From NCBI RefSeq assembly GCF_037126465.1, contig NC_088205.1:30983482-31047481 (forward strand): 64,000 nucleotides of DNA, in the 5' to 3' direction. Each line of letters begins with the position of its first letter. Position 1 is the first letter of the stretch. Position numbers and translations under genes: made by a program. Origin of the DNA: Ornithodoros turicata. Lineage: Eukaryota; Arthropoda; Arachnida; Ixodida; Argasidae. Below are positions 22,080 to 32,400 of the stretch, piece by piece. The notes beneath the pieces are model-generated. The model was not told the DNA's origin. It ran no database searches and was given only the letters and a program-made list of their open reading frames with translations.

Positions 22080-22156
22080 ACCGTGTCACTTCCCTACGCC
22101 GGGCTGACGAGTCCCAAGCAGGACGAAACAGCTGTACTCGGCCGGGAGTGCACGGT
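22080..22156 (+). ncRNA. Type I hammerhead ribozyme (plus strand)
   Basis: All conserved parts are present in order. The core CTGACGA is at 22104-22110. Stem II is GTCC/GGAC (22111-22114 and 22121-22124) with loop CAAGCA. GAA is at 22125-22127. Stem III is a minimal AC/GT pair (22128-22129 and 22134-22135) with loop AGCT. The cleavage triplet GTA ends at 22136, so cleavage is predicted between 22136 and 22137. Stem I is long: GCCGGG next to the core pairs with CTCGGC, and after an internal loop CCC, CAC and ACCGTG pair with GGG, GTG and CACGGT. Short stem III is typical of hammerheads in Penelope-like elements and retrozymes. Activity is inferred, not shown. Confidence 0.88.
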
Positions 22157-22210
22157 CAAACTGTAAACATATGCTCAAGCTATTTACCCTTTGTATATAT
22201 ATATATATAT

Positions 22211-23562
22211 ATATAGATAGGGGAGAAACGACACCAGAGACTGAAGTAGGGAGTAGGGGAAAGTTATTTATTAAGCTGGCATTTAAACTAAGGGTCTGAG
22301 GGAGTCTACGTTTCGGCGGAAGCTCCGCCTTCTTCGGGACTGAGAGGAAAATCTATGTACAAGGTCTTTTAAAAGGTTACAAAAGTGTCGTCACAGTTGG
22401 TACAATTCCACTGCGAGGCAGTCGTCAGTGAGTCATGTTCTGGAAGATTCCGGAAGGTTCCTGGGTCATCGGCCGGGGAGATTACGTGTCAGAGCCTTGG
22501 GTCGCGCTCGTTGAAAACCTGTTGTCCGGGGTGTTCTTAGAGTCATTGTGTCCAGCTGTAAAGAAAAGAAGAAAAGAGGCAGCGGGCACTCCGAGGACAT
22601 ACAAAAAAAAGTTATCCGGATATGCTTCTTACAGTTGATAGCACTCCTTTATCCTCATTTATTAGAGATTGGAATTTGTAGATCAAGTACGATTCGCGTT
22701 GCTCTCTGCAGCGATCGGATGTGAAATTTGACTCTAAAATAAAAAGTGCGACGTTATTAATGGAATGACCGGGTCGACTAAAATGGCGAGAAACCGGGAG
22801 GCTACCTTTTTTCCAAACATCTGATCGGTGGTTATTGAATCGAATCCTAAATGAATTTTTACTTTGACCTACATTTTGCGCGGAGCATGTTGTACATTGA
22901 ATGATATAAATAATGTTACTGGAGTTACAGTCAAAGTCGCCATTGATTTTAAGGGAGAAGTCGGAGTTTGTACTCTTGACCGCTGCCGTGCTTTGCATTG
23001 ATTTGCATATTTGGCATCTTTTACCATTGCATGGATGGCATCCCGCCGTAGGTGTTAATGGTTTGGGAACTTTGGAGTTGACTAGTCTATCTTGGAGGTT
23101 GCGGGCACGTCTGTAGGTAACTCGTGGCTTCTCGGCAAATATTTGTCGTGTCCGTTCAGATTGCAGAAGGATGCTATGGTGGCGGTGGAGGATACTGTTA
23201 ATATTACCCGCGCCTGCACCAAAGGTAAGAACAAGGTTTACGCGGTCGCCCTTGGGTTCGTCGTTGCGTTTACCGAATAAGACACGTAATCTCCCCGGCC
23301 GATGACCCAGGAACCTTCCGGAATCTTCCAGAACATGACTCACTGACGACCGCCTCGCAGTGGAATTGTACCAACTGTGACGACACTTTTGTAACCTTTT
23401 AAAAGACCTTGTACATAGATTTTCCTCTCAGTCCCGAAGAAGGCGGAGCTTCCGCCGAAACGTAGACTCCCTCAGACCCTTAGTTTAAATGCCAGCTTAA
23501 TAAATAACTTTCCCCTACTCCCTACTTCAGTCTCTGGTGTCTTTTCTCCCCTATCTATATTC
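22211..23562 (-). mobile_element. Penelope-like element 1: truncated copy between inverted pLTR arms
   Basis: Arms at 22211-22490 and 23281-23562 are near-identical and inverted (about 280 bases). Between them, on the minus strand, lies only the C-terminal PLE coding part. Each arm holds GGCGGAAGCTCCGCC next to GAAACG (on the reverse strand). TA microsatellites lie just outside both ends (about 22190-22215 and 23598-23620). Pseudo-LTRs in direct or inverted order are known for PLEs; here the copy is 5'-truncated and fused to an inverted arm at 23280/23281. Confidence 0.85.
22612..23343 (-). pseudogene. PLE 1 C-terminal fragment: Cys knuckle plus GIY-YIG domain
   Basis: The first 20 or so codons (23343-23281) are pLTR sequence read through. 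True PLE homology starts at LFGKRN. The frame then carries the CHPCNGKRCQICKSM knuckle and a GIY-YIG-type domain, NIIYIIQCTTCSAQNVGQSK, with RIRFNNHRSD, ending ..STVRSISG. The reverse transcriptase is missing. In the related copy at 24000-25214 the matching residues are QYVGQ; here the conserved Tyr is Asn (QNVGQ), so the nuclease is probably inactive. It has no intact start of its own. Confidence 0.85.
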
Positions 23563-23629
23563 AACATCCTGGTCGTTCGAACCTAAATTTTGTAGCGTAT
23601 ATATATATATATATATATACTGGAAGAAA

Positions 23630-25544
23630 GGGGTTCGGGCGACCGCGAAATTAAATAGGTACTAACAAAATATGAGGCAGACAACGAAGATGTAGGAAGT
23701 AGAAAAAGGGGGAGTTATTTATTTACTAGTGGAAAGTTAAGGGGGAAGTCAACGTTGCGGAGGAAGCTCCGCCGTCGTCAGGACTGAAGAATGACAAATG
23801 ACACTTGGAGTTGTATACAGTGCTACAATGACGTCACAATCGGGGGGTCCCGCCACCTGGCGGCCGTCAGCAGGTCAAGTACAAGGAAGTGGTTGAGTCA
23901 TGTCCGGTGAAGAGGTCATAGTCCGGGAGGTGGGATGGAATCCAAGGGCTGTGGACTGTTGTTCTGCAAAGAAAAGGGGAACAAGCAGCAGTACACTATC
24001 TAAGCAGATAAGTTTCTTATTGTCGACAGTACACCGGGGTCCTCGTTTATGATAGATTGGAATTTGTAGATAAGGTAAGATTCGCGCTGTTCTCGGCACC
24101 GGTCGGAACTGAAGTTTGTTTGAAGAAGGAAAGTTGAAACATCGTTAATTGAATGCCCTGGCTGGCTAAAATGGCGTGAAACTGGAAGATTCGGTTTTTT
24201 CGTCACGTCCGATCGGTGATTGTTAAATCTGATTCTGAATGCGGTTTTTGTCTGGCCCACGTACTGTGCTTGGCATGCGTTACATTGAAGGAGATAGATA
24301 ACGTTGGACGAATTACAGTCTAGGTTTGCTCTAATTGTCACTCTGAAGTGAGAACTAGTACTTTCGGCTATGGTGGTGTTTTGCATTGATTTGCATATTT
24401 GACATCTGCGGCCTTCACATGGGTGACAACCCATTGGTGAATCATTTGGTTCGTTGATTTTAGAATGAACTAAGCTATCTAGCAGATTGCGTGCGCGCCT
24501 GTAGGTGACACGAGGTGCCTGCGGAAAAATTTCCTTTGTGCGCTCGGATTGCTGAAGTATGCTATAGTGTCGATTCAGTATACCCTTAATGTTTGGGATA
24601 TTTCCAGCAAATGTTACGATCAGGTTGATAGCGTCCTCTTTTGTGCTATTTTTTCGCGTACCGAATAGTGACTGGCGCTCTATTTTTCGGGCCCTGTTGA
24701 GAGCGTCTTTCACAAGGTTCGGTGGAAAATGGCGGTCAACGAATGTTTGTTGCAACTGATTTAGATTCCTGTCAAGATCGTCATCGTTCGAGCAGATTTT
24801 CCTGTACCGAAGGGCTTGGCTGTAAGGGATGGCAAGCTTTGTATGCCGTGGGTGACAGCTGTGAAAGGACAAATACTGTTGGGAGTCAGTGGGCTTCCGG
24901 AATAGGTCGGTGCTTAGAACTCCGTCTTGTAGTCTTACCTGAACATCTAGGAAGTTAACAGTTGCAGTTGAATACGTGTGGGTGAACTTAATAGTGGGAT
25001 GAAATTGGTTGAGATCATTTATGAATTCTATGAGGTCCCTTTCTGAATGTGGCCAGATCATAAATATATCATCCAGGTAGCGTTTGTAAAGTGCCGGCTT
25101 TCGCTCACGTCCTTCCAGAAATTTTTCTTCCAAAGTTCCCATGATTTGCATAAGTAGGCGCCATTTTAGTGCCCATAGCCGTGCCGCTGATTTGGAGGTA
25201 GTGCTGACTGTCAAATTCGAAGTTATTGTTTTTAAGGATTAGGTTTACTAGCTTGGACAGGGCAAGTGGGTCGATAGGACTGTGTCCGGCGTATCTAGAA
25301 AAAGCTGTCTCAACTGCAATAATGCCGTCATCGTGGGGAATATTAGTGTAGAGGGACGAGACATCTAATGTAACTAGGAAACTTGATGTGGGGGGCTGGC
25401 ACTGATTTAGTATTTGAAGGAAATGGTTAGTGTCCTTGATGTAGGACGGTAGTTGTGGGGGTATGTCCTTGAGGACGTGATCTACAAAGCTGGATATCTT
25501 TTCTGTGGCTGTACCATTGCAAGACACAATTGGCCTGCCACCCT
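23630..25544 (-). mobile_element. Penelope-like element 2 (5'-truncated)
   Basis: The minus-strand element has its 3' UTR at about 23630-23999, coding sequence to 25544, and a 28-base inverted duplication at the 5' junction. The 3' UTR contains CTGACGACGGCGGAGC (minus strand, about 23765-23785), parallel to the arm motif of PLE 1. It is inserted in the left ZSWIM transposon. Confidence 0.85.
24000..25544 (-). pseudogene. PLE 2 reverse transcriptase with GIY-YIG endonuclease, frameshifted
   Basis: Two overlapping minus frames (25544-25105 and 25214-24000) make up the reverse transcriptase and nuclease. The first has RPIVSCNGTATEKISSFVDH, motif A (LVTLDVSSLYTNIPHDDG) and GTAMGTKMAPTYAN. The second has the catalytic YLDD in YKRYLDDIFMIW and FLDVQV. 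It continues with the CHPCEGRRCQICKSM knuckle and a nuclease with QYVGQTK and RIRFNNHRSDV, ending ..STIRNLSA. The frame change lies near 25,150, just after TYAN. The N-terminal part of the reverse transcriptase is missing. It would copy PLE RNA primed at a nicked target; this copy cannot make a full protein. It differs clearly from PLE 1, so the two are related families rather than duplicates. Confidence 0.9.
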
Positions 25545-25571
25545 GGCAGGCCAATTGTGTCTTGCAATGGT
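25513..25571. repeat. Perfect 28-bp inverted repeat at the PLE 2 5' junction
   Basis: ACCATTGCAAGACACAATTG.. at 25513-25540 is exactly inverted at 25544-25571, with CCC between. The inner arm is PLE coding sequence (IVSCNG region); the outer arm is its reversed copy abutting the ZSWIM transposon. This looks like a target-primed reverse transcription scar. Confidence 0.92.
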
Positions 25572-25584
25572 ATACAATGGACAA

Positions 25585-27100
25585 CATATTTTGACAAGAT
25601 TTTATATTGCATAGATGGCGATGAATCCTGGGCAGCACTGCATCTTTTTCTTCATTCGAGCATTGGTGATGAAGAGTCCCCTGAATTCTTTCTGGCCATC
25701 CAAGAGCAGATGGCAGTCACATCCTATGAGTATTACAAAAAGTTGTGAATGTAGAAATGATTCAACCCTGAAGTTCTTTTTTTTTCTCCTTTCTTTCCTT
25801 CTTTCAAATTCTGGGGTAAAAATTGGGCCGGTAGTTTCATGAAACAATTCACGCAAATTCGGGTGGGAAAATTATCATCAGACTGAATTTTGGTAGAAAT
25901 CTGGCTTTCTTGTAGAAATAACATCCTTTGTACCATTCATCTGGAATTTTAGGAGTAATCAACTCCGTATTTTGTGCAAGATTAGTATGTCACTGCCTTG
26001 AGGTGTCTAGCTATCAGGTTTAACGGGCGAACCTCGATTCTGGGAAATGTTGGGTTACACCCTAAAAATGAATGAAGCGATCAATTCAGCCAGGAGGACA
26101 TCCGAACTGGGAGGCATTACCATACTTCTTCTTTAGTATGGTGACAGTTGCCTGGATGTTGTTTCGTGAAGGAGATGAGAAGGCTGTGACCATGTTGTTG
26201 AGGTCCTTCCTGAGGATTACCTTATCAGACTCTTCTTAAATGCTTTGCCTCACAAGCTTCGTGTTCGCACCAAGCTTGAGGAACTTGTTTACCTCTTGTC
26301 GCGTTGCCTCAGGCAAATGTCTGTGTAGCTCCTGCATGGCAGCAACATGAATGTCAGTTGAATTAAATTTGAGTTGTTCTTGCTATACGGATCAATGACT
26401 GATGACCGAGAAGCTGTAGTGAAATGGCTGCGCATTAGAGCATCCCATTCAGTTATCGACAGAGGACTGAGTATGTGTGAACCACGACAGAGCACACACC
26501 TTTGATGTGACATGATTGTGCTCGTCGTCAATGCTGATGATTTGCAAGGACTCCCCATCTGGCGTCGCACGGCATTTAATCCGTGCTGGGCAGCCTGCTT
26601 GATAAGTGCTGTATTAAAGAAATTGACTTGTTGCTTAAATTTGTGTCGCCTCACCTTTTTGGCCCCTGCTCTTACCTTGAGTTCCTCATTCTCTTAAACT
26701 TACACTGGAACTTTATGCCACCTTTAATGCAATGGTATATGAGCCCGTAGTATACAAGCTGTGGATTTACATGCTTTGTAACTTTCTTGTGAGCAGCCTC
26801 AACCTTTTGTGAGTCATGCCTGTAATAGTTCTGGCACACAGGCTGAGAGTAGCTCTCAATGGCTTTGACGAGTTCATCGGGCATAGAAAACTCGTCACCC
26901 ACTTTTAACATGGTTTCCATCATGAAATACTCAGTCTCTCGCACGACAGTTGAAAAGCGCGCCAAGTTCGTAGCGTTCGCGGTTGCCGTGCGACGAGCCG
27001 TAGCGTAGCTGCACCAAAGCAGTGCTTGGCTTGCATGGGTAGTGATGCTGATGGGTGATGGCCTGCTTATGCACTTGTTTAGGTACATGTGTTGATGCAT
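25585..27100 (-). pseudogene. ZSWIM/MULE transposase, 5' exons (left copy)
   Basis: On the minus strand, 26,940-26,690 encodes MMETMLKVGDEFSMPDELVK and QNYYRHDSQKVEAAHKKV. The DNA-binding exon (QAAQHGL in frame one; the real frame matches CPARIKCRATPDGE of the right copy) is at about 26,510-26,620. A helical linker is near 26,100-26,330, and the beginning of the transposase domain is at 25,590-25,750. The equivalent of the linker acceptor and several codons differ from the right copy. Exons run into PLE 2 at 25,572. Confidence 0.7.
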
Positions 27101-27505
27101 TAAGAAAGGCTAAAAATGTCTACATGAAACGCACTATGCCAAGACTGCGAATGCAAGGGGCTAAACCCTGAGCATGATTTACTTAGCAACAAGAAAAAAA
27201 AAGTGCTGTTGGTTAAGAGTGTGTCGTCATGTCTGTCAGATACTTTCTTGCGACTGTCTAACCCCTTATGACATGCAACTTGCACCGTACAGATAGACTT
27301 GTAGTATTCACTGTGTTACAATACAGTTGTGGTGCGAGATTTTGTCAGCGAAAGATGGCAGTCTCCTGTCTCAAATAAATGTCAGTTGCTGGAGTTGAGT
27401 CCTCATGTCTTCTTTCGGTCTCAAGCTTTCGTTACTCATTGTGGATGTTCACCTGCTTGCTGCCGCCCCCCCCCCTTTTTTGTGATATGGTAAGATTTCG
27501 GGCAG

Positions 27506-28460
27506 CACACACCCGACCTCATGGACAGTTGACCTTGTGCTGCCGGTCTATTAAGGTAAGGCGGGCATACCCAAATGAATCAACTAAACGATGTACAGGG
27601 TATTTAACGTTACAGCATACAGTGTATCCCAGCCAAATGCAAACGATATTTATGATAAAAGGGGGATCTATAGGGAACACTGGTGCCATTTCTTTGATAC
27701 TTGTATTGGAAACTAGCTGTGTGGTGAGATGCGCCTGTTTTTCGCAGAAGTGACACAGAAAAGGTATCGGTTTTTCTGTATTTCTGCATTGTATTAGCAC
27801 TTGGCTGGAATGCCTGGTATATACCTAGTTGGAAATTATGCTAAAAGTACAGAGCTAACTACACTGACAATACTGGAACTAGGTGATTCAGTAAAGTAAG
27901 ACTGCTTCGTTTCATTAACTTAATCCAGTTCGTTTAGTCATTGCTCCACTAGTGTACCGCTGCACACCTCATCGGGTCGTCCATGGAGCTTTGAACCGTG
28001 CATAGGCCAGTGGAAATGTTAGAGGCAATGCTTTTCCCGACTTTCACGGTTTAGCCATGAACCATCAGATAAGGGTCCTCTATCAAGTAAAACTGAGACA
28101 AACGAGTGTTCTGGCAACGGGCGTAGCCAGAAATGAAATTTTGGAGGGCTCAATGGGAGGTTTATATGGGAGAGGATGATTTCAGTCTTCCCTTTCCCAA
28201 ATGCTCAATTAAAGTTACAGTTTCTAAGAAGGGAGGGGGGGTTGCATTCAAAGCCTCGCCCCTCCCCCGCTACGCACACCTTGTTTTTGCGTACAGTCGA
28301 CTCCAAATTTTCTTTTTATTCGTTTTGCCGCCATTATGAACTGGTACTTTACCTTGGCCCACCCTTGGACGACTAGCGCCCCACAGAACCAGCAAACTGT
28401 GCACGATGGTGGGGCGGGTAGGTGACTCGCAGTAGCGGTCACGCACAATTCCTGTGCGCG
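27506..28460. other. Spacer between head-to-head ZSWIM copies
   Basis: A 950-base stretch of no recognised content; a 124-codon frame at 27379-27753 crosses the transposon boundary and has no known domain. If the pair arose by inverted duplication, the breakpoint lies in or beside this spacer. Confidence 0.45.
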
Positions 28461-28718
28461 CTATCCAAAATCTTACCATATTAGGAACTGCATATTAGGA
28501 AAGGAAGGAATGGTCGGCGGCGAGCATAAGTGAACATCCACAATGAGTAACGAAACCGAGAGAAGACACGGAGTGAATATACCAGCAACAGACATTTATT
28601 TGAGACAAGAGATGGTCGTCCTTCGCTGACAAATCTCGCACCACAGCTATATGGCAGCACCCTGAGTACTACACGCTTTCCTGTGATGTACAAGTTGTAC
28701 GTCATAAGGGGCTAGAGC

Positions 28719-29112
28719 CAGGGGTCGGGAACCTTTACAGTTCCAAGGGCCATATTTCACCCCCCCCCCCTCTCGTCGTAGACATTTTTCGAGGGACCGC
28801 AGATGAGATTTGAACCCATTCTAAAATAAGTCTAAATTAGCCTGCCGAAATTATATTCGCTGTTGAATGACAAGCTGACCGTTCCACAAGTGCAAATAAT
28901 ACTGAAAGCTTGCTTGGCTCAAGTTATGGTACGAGAATACGACAAACACCTTTTGTTAATTTTAAGCGCGGGAGAGGCAACACCGAGAGCACACTTTTGC
29001 TTCAGGAATTCGCCCAGCTAAACACCGGAATTTTTGCTGTGCGCTCGGTCTGCGCCAGGCCGCAACTGTAGCGCAGCTGGGCCGCAAGCGGCCCACGGGT
29101 TCCCAACCCATG
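28719..29112. mobile_element. hAT-type MITE nested in the ZSWIM transposon
   Basis: The left end CAGGGGTCGGGAACC and right end GGTTCCCAACCCATG are imperfect TIRs of classic hAT form. Flanks GGCTAGAG (28710-28717) and GGCTTGAC (29113-29120) match at 6 of 8 positions. The left ZSWIM copy lacks these 394 bases and reads straight through (AAGGGGTTAGACAG), which proves the insertion. It has no ORF. Confidence 0.85.
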
Positions 29113-29432
29113 GGCTTGACAGTAGCACGAAAGTATCTAACAGACATATCAAACTGCTAACTAGCTGTACTTTTTTTTTTTGCGAAGCAAATTATGCTCA
29201 GGGTCTAGTTCCTTGCTTTGGCATCGCCCTTTCAATGTGGACACTTTTGGCCCTTTTTAATACTTGAACTCATGCACCTGTACAAGCTCATAACCGGCCC
29301 ATCAACATCACCACACATCCAAGCCACGTTCGGTTAAGCTACGCTCCTTGTCACGTGGCTCGTCGCACGGCAACGGCGAACGCTACGAACTTGGCGCGCT
29401 TTCCGATTGCCGTGTGAGACACTGCGTCTCTC

Positions 29433-32400
29433 ATGATGGAAACCACGTTAAAAGTGGGTGACAAGTTTTCTACACCCGATGAACTCGCCAAAGCTATTGA
29501 GAGCTACTCTAAGACAGTATGCCAGAACTATTACAAGCGTGACTCGCGAACGATTGAGGCTGCTCGAAAGAAAGTTACCAAGCATGTAAATCCACAGCTT
29601 GTATACTACGAGCTCACATACCATTGTATCAAAGGTGGCATAAAGTTTCAGACTAAGTCCAAGGGAATCAGGAACTCAAGGTAAGAAGAGGTGACAAAAA
29701 AAGGAGGGCAACACAAATTTAAGCAACATGTCAATTTCTTTAATACAGCACTTATCAAGCAGGCTGCCCAGCACGGATTAAATGCCGTGCGACGCCAGAT
29801 GGGGAGTCCTTGCAAATCATCAGCATTGACGACGAGCACAATCATGTCACATCAAAGGTGTGTGCTTGTCGTGGTCCACAGAAGCTCAGTCCTCTGTTGA
29901 TAACTGAATGGGATGCCCCAATGCACAGCCATTTTACTAGAGCTTCTTGGTCATCAGTCATTGTTCTGTACAGCAAGAACTCAAATTTCATTCAAGTGAC
30001 ATTCATGTTGCTGCCATGCAGGAGCTACACAGACATTTACCGCATCAACGCTGTCTCCCTGAGGCAATGCGACAAGAGGTAAACAAGTTCCTCAAGCTTG
30101 GTGCGAACACGAAGCTTGTAAGGAAGAGCATCCAAGAAGAGACCGACAAGGTAATCCTCAGGAAGGACCTGAACAACATCGTCGCAGCCTTTTCATCTCC
30201 TTCACGAAACAACATCGAGGCAACTGTCACGAAACTGAAGGAGAAGTATGGTAAGGCCTCCCGGTGCTTGTCTTCCTGGCTGCACTGATCGCTTCCTGTC
30301 TTAGCCCCTGAAATTCTATAACGTAACGTAACCCAACCTTTCCCCAAGTTGAAGTTTGCCTGTTGTCGGTTGAGCCCGAAATCACGAAGCCGTGCCTAAG
30401 CTAGAGACCTCTTACTCAAATCTTACACAAAATACACAGTTGTTCACTCCTAAAGCTCCAGGTAAATGGTACAACAAACTTAATTTCTACAATAAAGCCC
30501 GATTTTCCTTAAAATTGGTCTGATGTCAAACTTTTGGCACGAAGCTACCCTCTTAGTTACTACCACCAAATTCAATAATAATAATAATAATAAAGCCCTT
30601 GAACTTCGCGGTTCAATCACTCATTCACAACTTTTCGTAATGCCGTTAGGGTGTGACTGCCATCTGCTCTTGGATGGCCAGAAAGAATTCAGGGGTATCT
30701 TCATCACCAATGCTCGAATGAAGAAAAAGATGCAGTGCTACCCGGAATTCATCGCCATCGATGCAACATACAAACTCCTTGAGATACGTTGTCCAGTCTT
30801 CATTATTCATATTGAAGACGGCAACGGCATGACAGAAGTTGCTGGCGTAGGCATCCTGTGTTCAGAAGATAGACAAAGTCTTCAGTGGCTGCTACAGAAA
30901 TTCAAGGAATGCAACCCAACGTGGACCGAAACCAGATGCATCATGGCAGACAAGGACCTTGAAGAGCGCCAGCTGCTGAAAGAAGAATTTCCCAACGCAA
31001 ATGTGCTAATCTGCATATTTCATGCGCTGCGGACATTTGGGCGGGAAATCAGCTGTGAAAAGTTGGGTATTTCACCAGCTCAGAGGGAAGTCTGCCTGGA
31101 AGTCCTACAGGCTATGGCGTGGGCAAAGAGCAAGGACGACTATACAAAGCTCCTGCCCAAGTTGGAAGAAGTCGCACCAAGACCAGTGCTCGAATACTTT
31201 AACAAGAATTGGCGGGATATCTCCAACGAGTGGTCACTGGGCCCGGAGTTCAATGTCTCCAACTTTTTGAACAGCACAAACAACAGACTGGAGTCTCTGA
31301 ACAAGGACCTAAAATCTGCTATCAAAAGATTCAGCTCTCTTGAAGATTTTGTCGATGGTCTATTTGCCGTCCTCATGAACCGCAATGAGAGCTGTGACAA
31401 CAAGGCAGCACAGGCCATCCACAAGCGAAAAAGTAATAACGTTTGCAGAGGAGGCTGAGCAGCAGTACTACAACACTCTGACCGAATTTGCCTTCAATTT
31501 AGTCAAGAGAGAGCTCCACCTGCGTCATAAAGTACAGCTGCCTGCAAGAGAGCGTGGTACGTACTCGCTGATATCATCATCTGGGCCCACTGTTGTGACA
31601 GCAAATAGCTGCACGTGCTCCACAAGATCATCGATGTTGCTGCCATGCCGCCACATATTCACAGCAAGAGAACTTGAAGGGGTGGACTTGTACTGCCTGG
31701 AGCTGTGCCACAGCAGGTGGACCAAAGGTTACTACAATTCTAACCAGAACGTACTGGAACCATGTATGTCCGACGAAGCCTGCCTCACGATCACGGGGAC
31801 AGCAGTACGACCAGCACGCTGCCTGTCTCAGCACGAGAAGTTCCGGAAAGCCATGCAACTGGCAAAAGACCTTGCCGGATTGGCGTCGTAGGCAACTGGA
31901 GAGGAATACCTCCAACGGATTCAAGACCTTTGTTCCCTGAAGGAAACATGGCTGGGTATTCTACCTCCTGCTCTTGACATCTCCAGCACACCTACAGCCG
32001 ACGATGACGGGCAGCACATGTGCATTGAGGATGAAGGGGTCCCTCAGACTCAATCCATTTCAGAGGCAGCCACTTCCCTGGCAACAACTGTTGTGAATGA
32101 TGATCCACCAGGAGTAGCCAGGCACAACAGTGAACAGCAATGCCGCTTCTCTGCTGTGGATGTCGGTGGCAGAACATCCAGCCTCTCAGACATCCGGGTC
32201 CCACCCATTGTCAGAAAGCGTGGTCGACCGAAAGGTGCTGAGAAGACTGCCATTGGCCTGCACAAGAAGAAAATCAGAACTGCAGCAACACCATTTGTAA
32301 AACTGTCAGCCAGTGAGAAGAGGAGAAAGATCCTGTCATGGGTTGTAGATGAACAAGCTGCACAAGATGCACTGAGACAGTTGACTCTAATTGGTGAGTG

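Larger units (their letters stand above)
21921..22163. repeat. 243-bp palindrome carrying hammerhead ribozymes on both strands
   Basis: The left arm from CAGTTTGACC (21921) is the near-perfect reverse complement of the right arm ending GGTCAAACTG (22163). Each arm is about 108 bases and the spacer is about 30 bases. Each arm encodes one hammerhead core in opposite directions. It lies between the AT-rich block and the inverted arm of the first PLE. Confidence 0.9.
18797..27505 (-). mobile_element. ZSWIM/MULE-type transposon, left copy (minus strand, interrupted)
   Basis: The segment is a reverse-complement relative of 28461-33513. Homology is seen at 18797-20990 and again at about 25573-27505. 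Between them, roughly 4.5 kb of AT-rich DNA, a MITE, a ribozyme palindrome and two PLEs replaced a central part of the transposase equivalent to about 30,830-31,350 of the other copy. The 3' end carries the GC-rich twin repeat (18797-19100). No target duplication could be defined. The two copies stand head to head with about 950 bases between them. Confidence 0.75.

Noticed and set aside
21576..22089. Minus-strand frames rich in Tyr, Phe and Ile
   Set aside because: They are by-products of the AT-rich block and of the palindrome.
22435..22638. Plus-strand frame starting with the pLTR arm of PLE 1
   Set aside because: It reads the reverse of the PLE and its arm; no domain.
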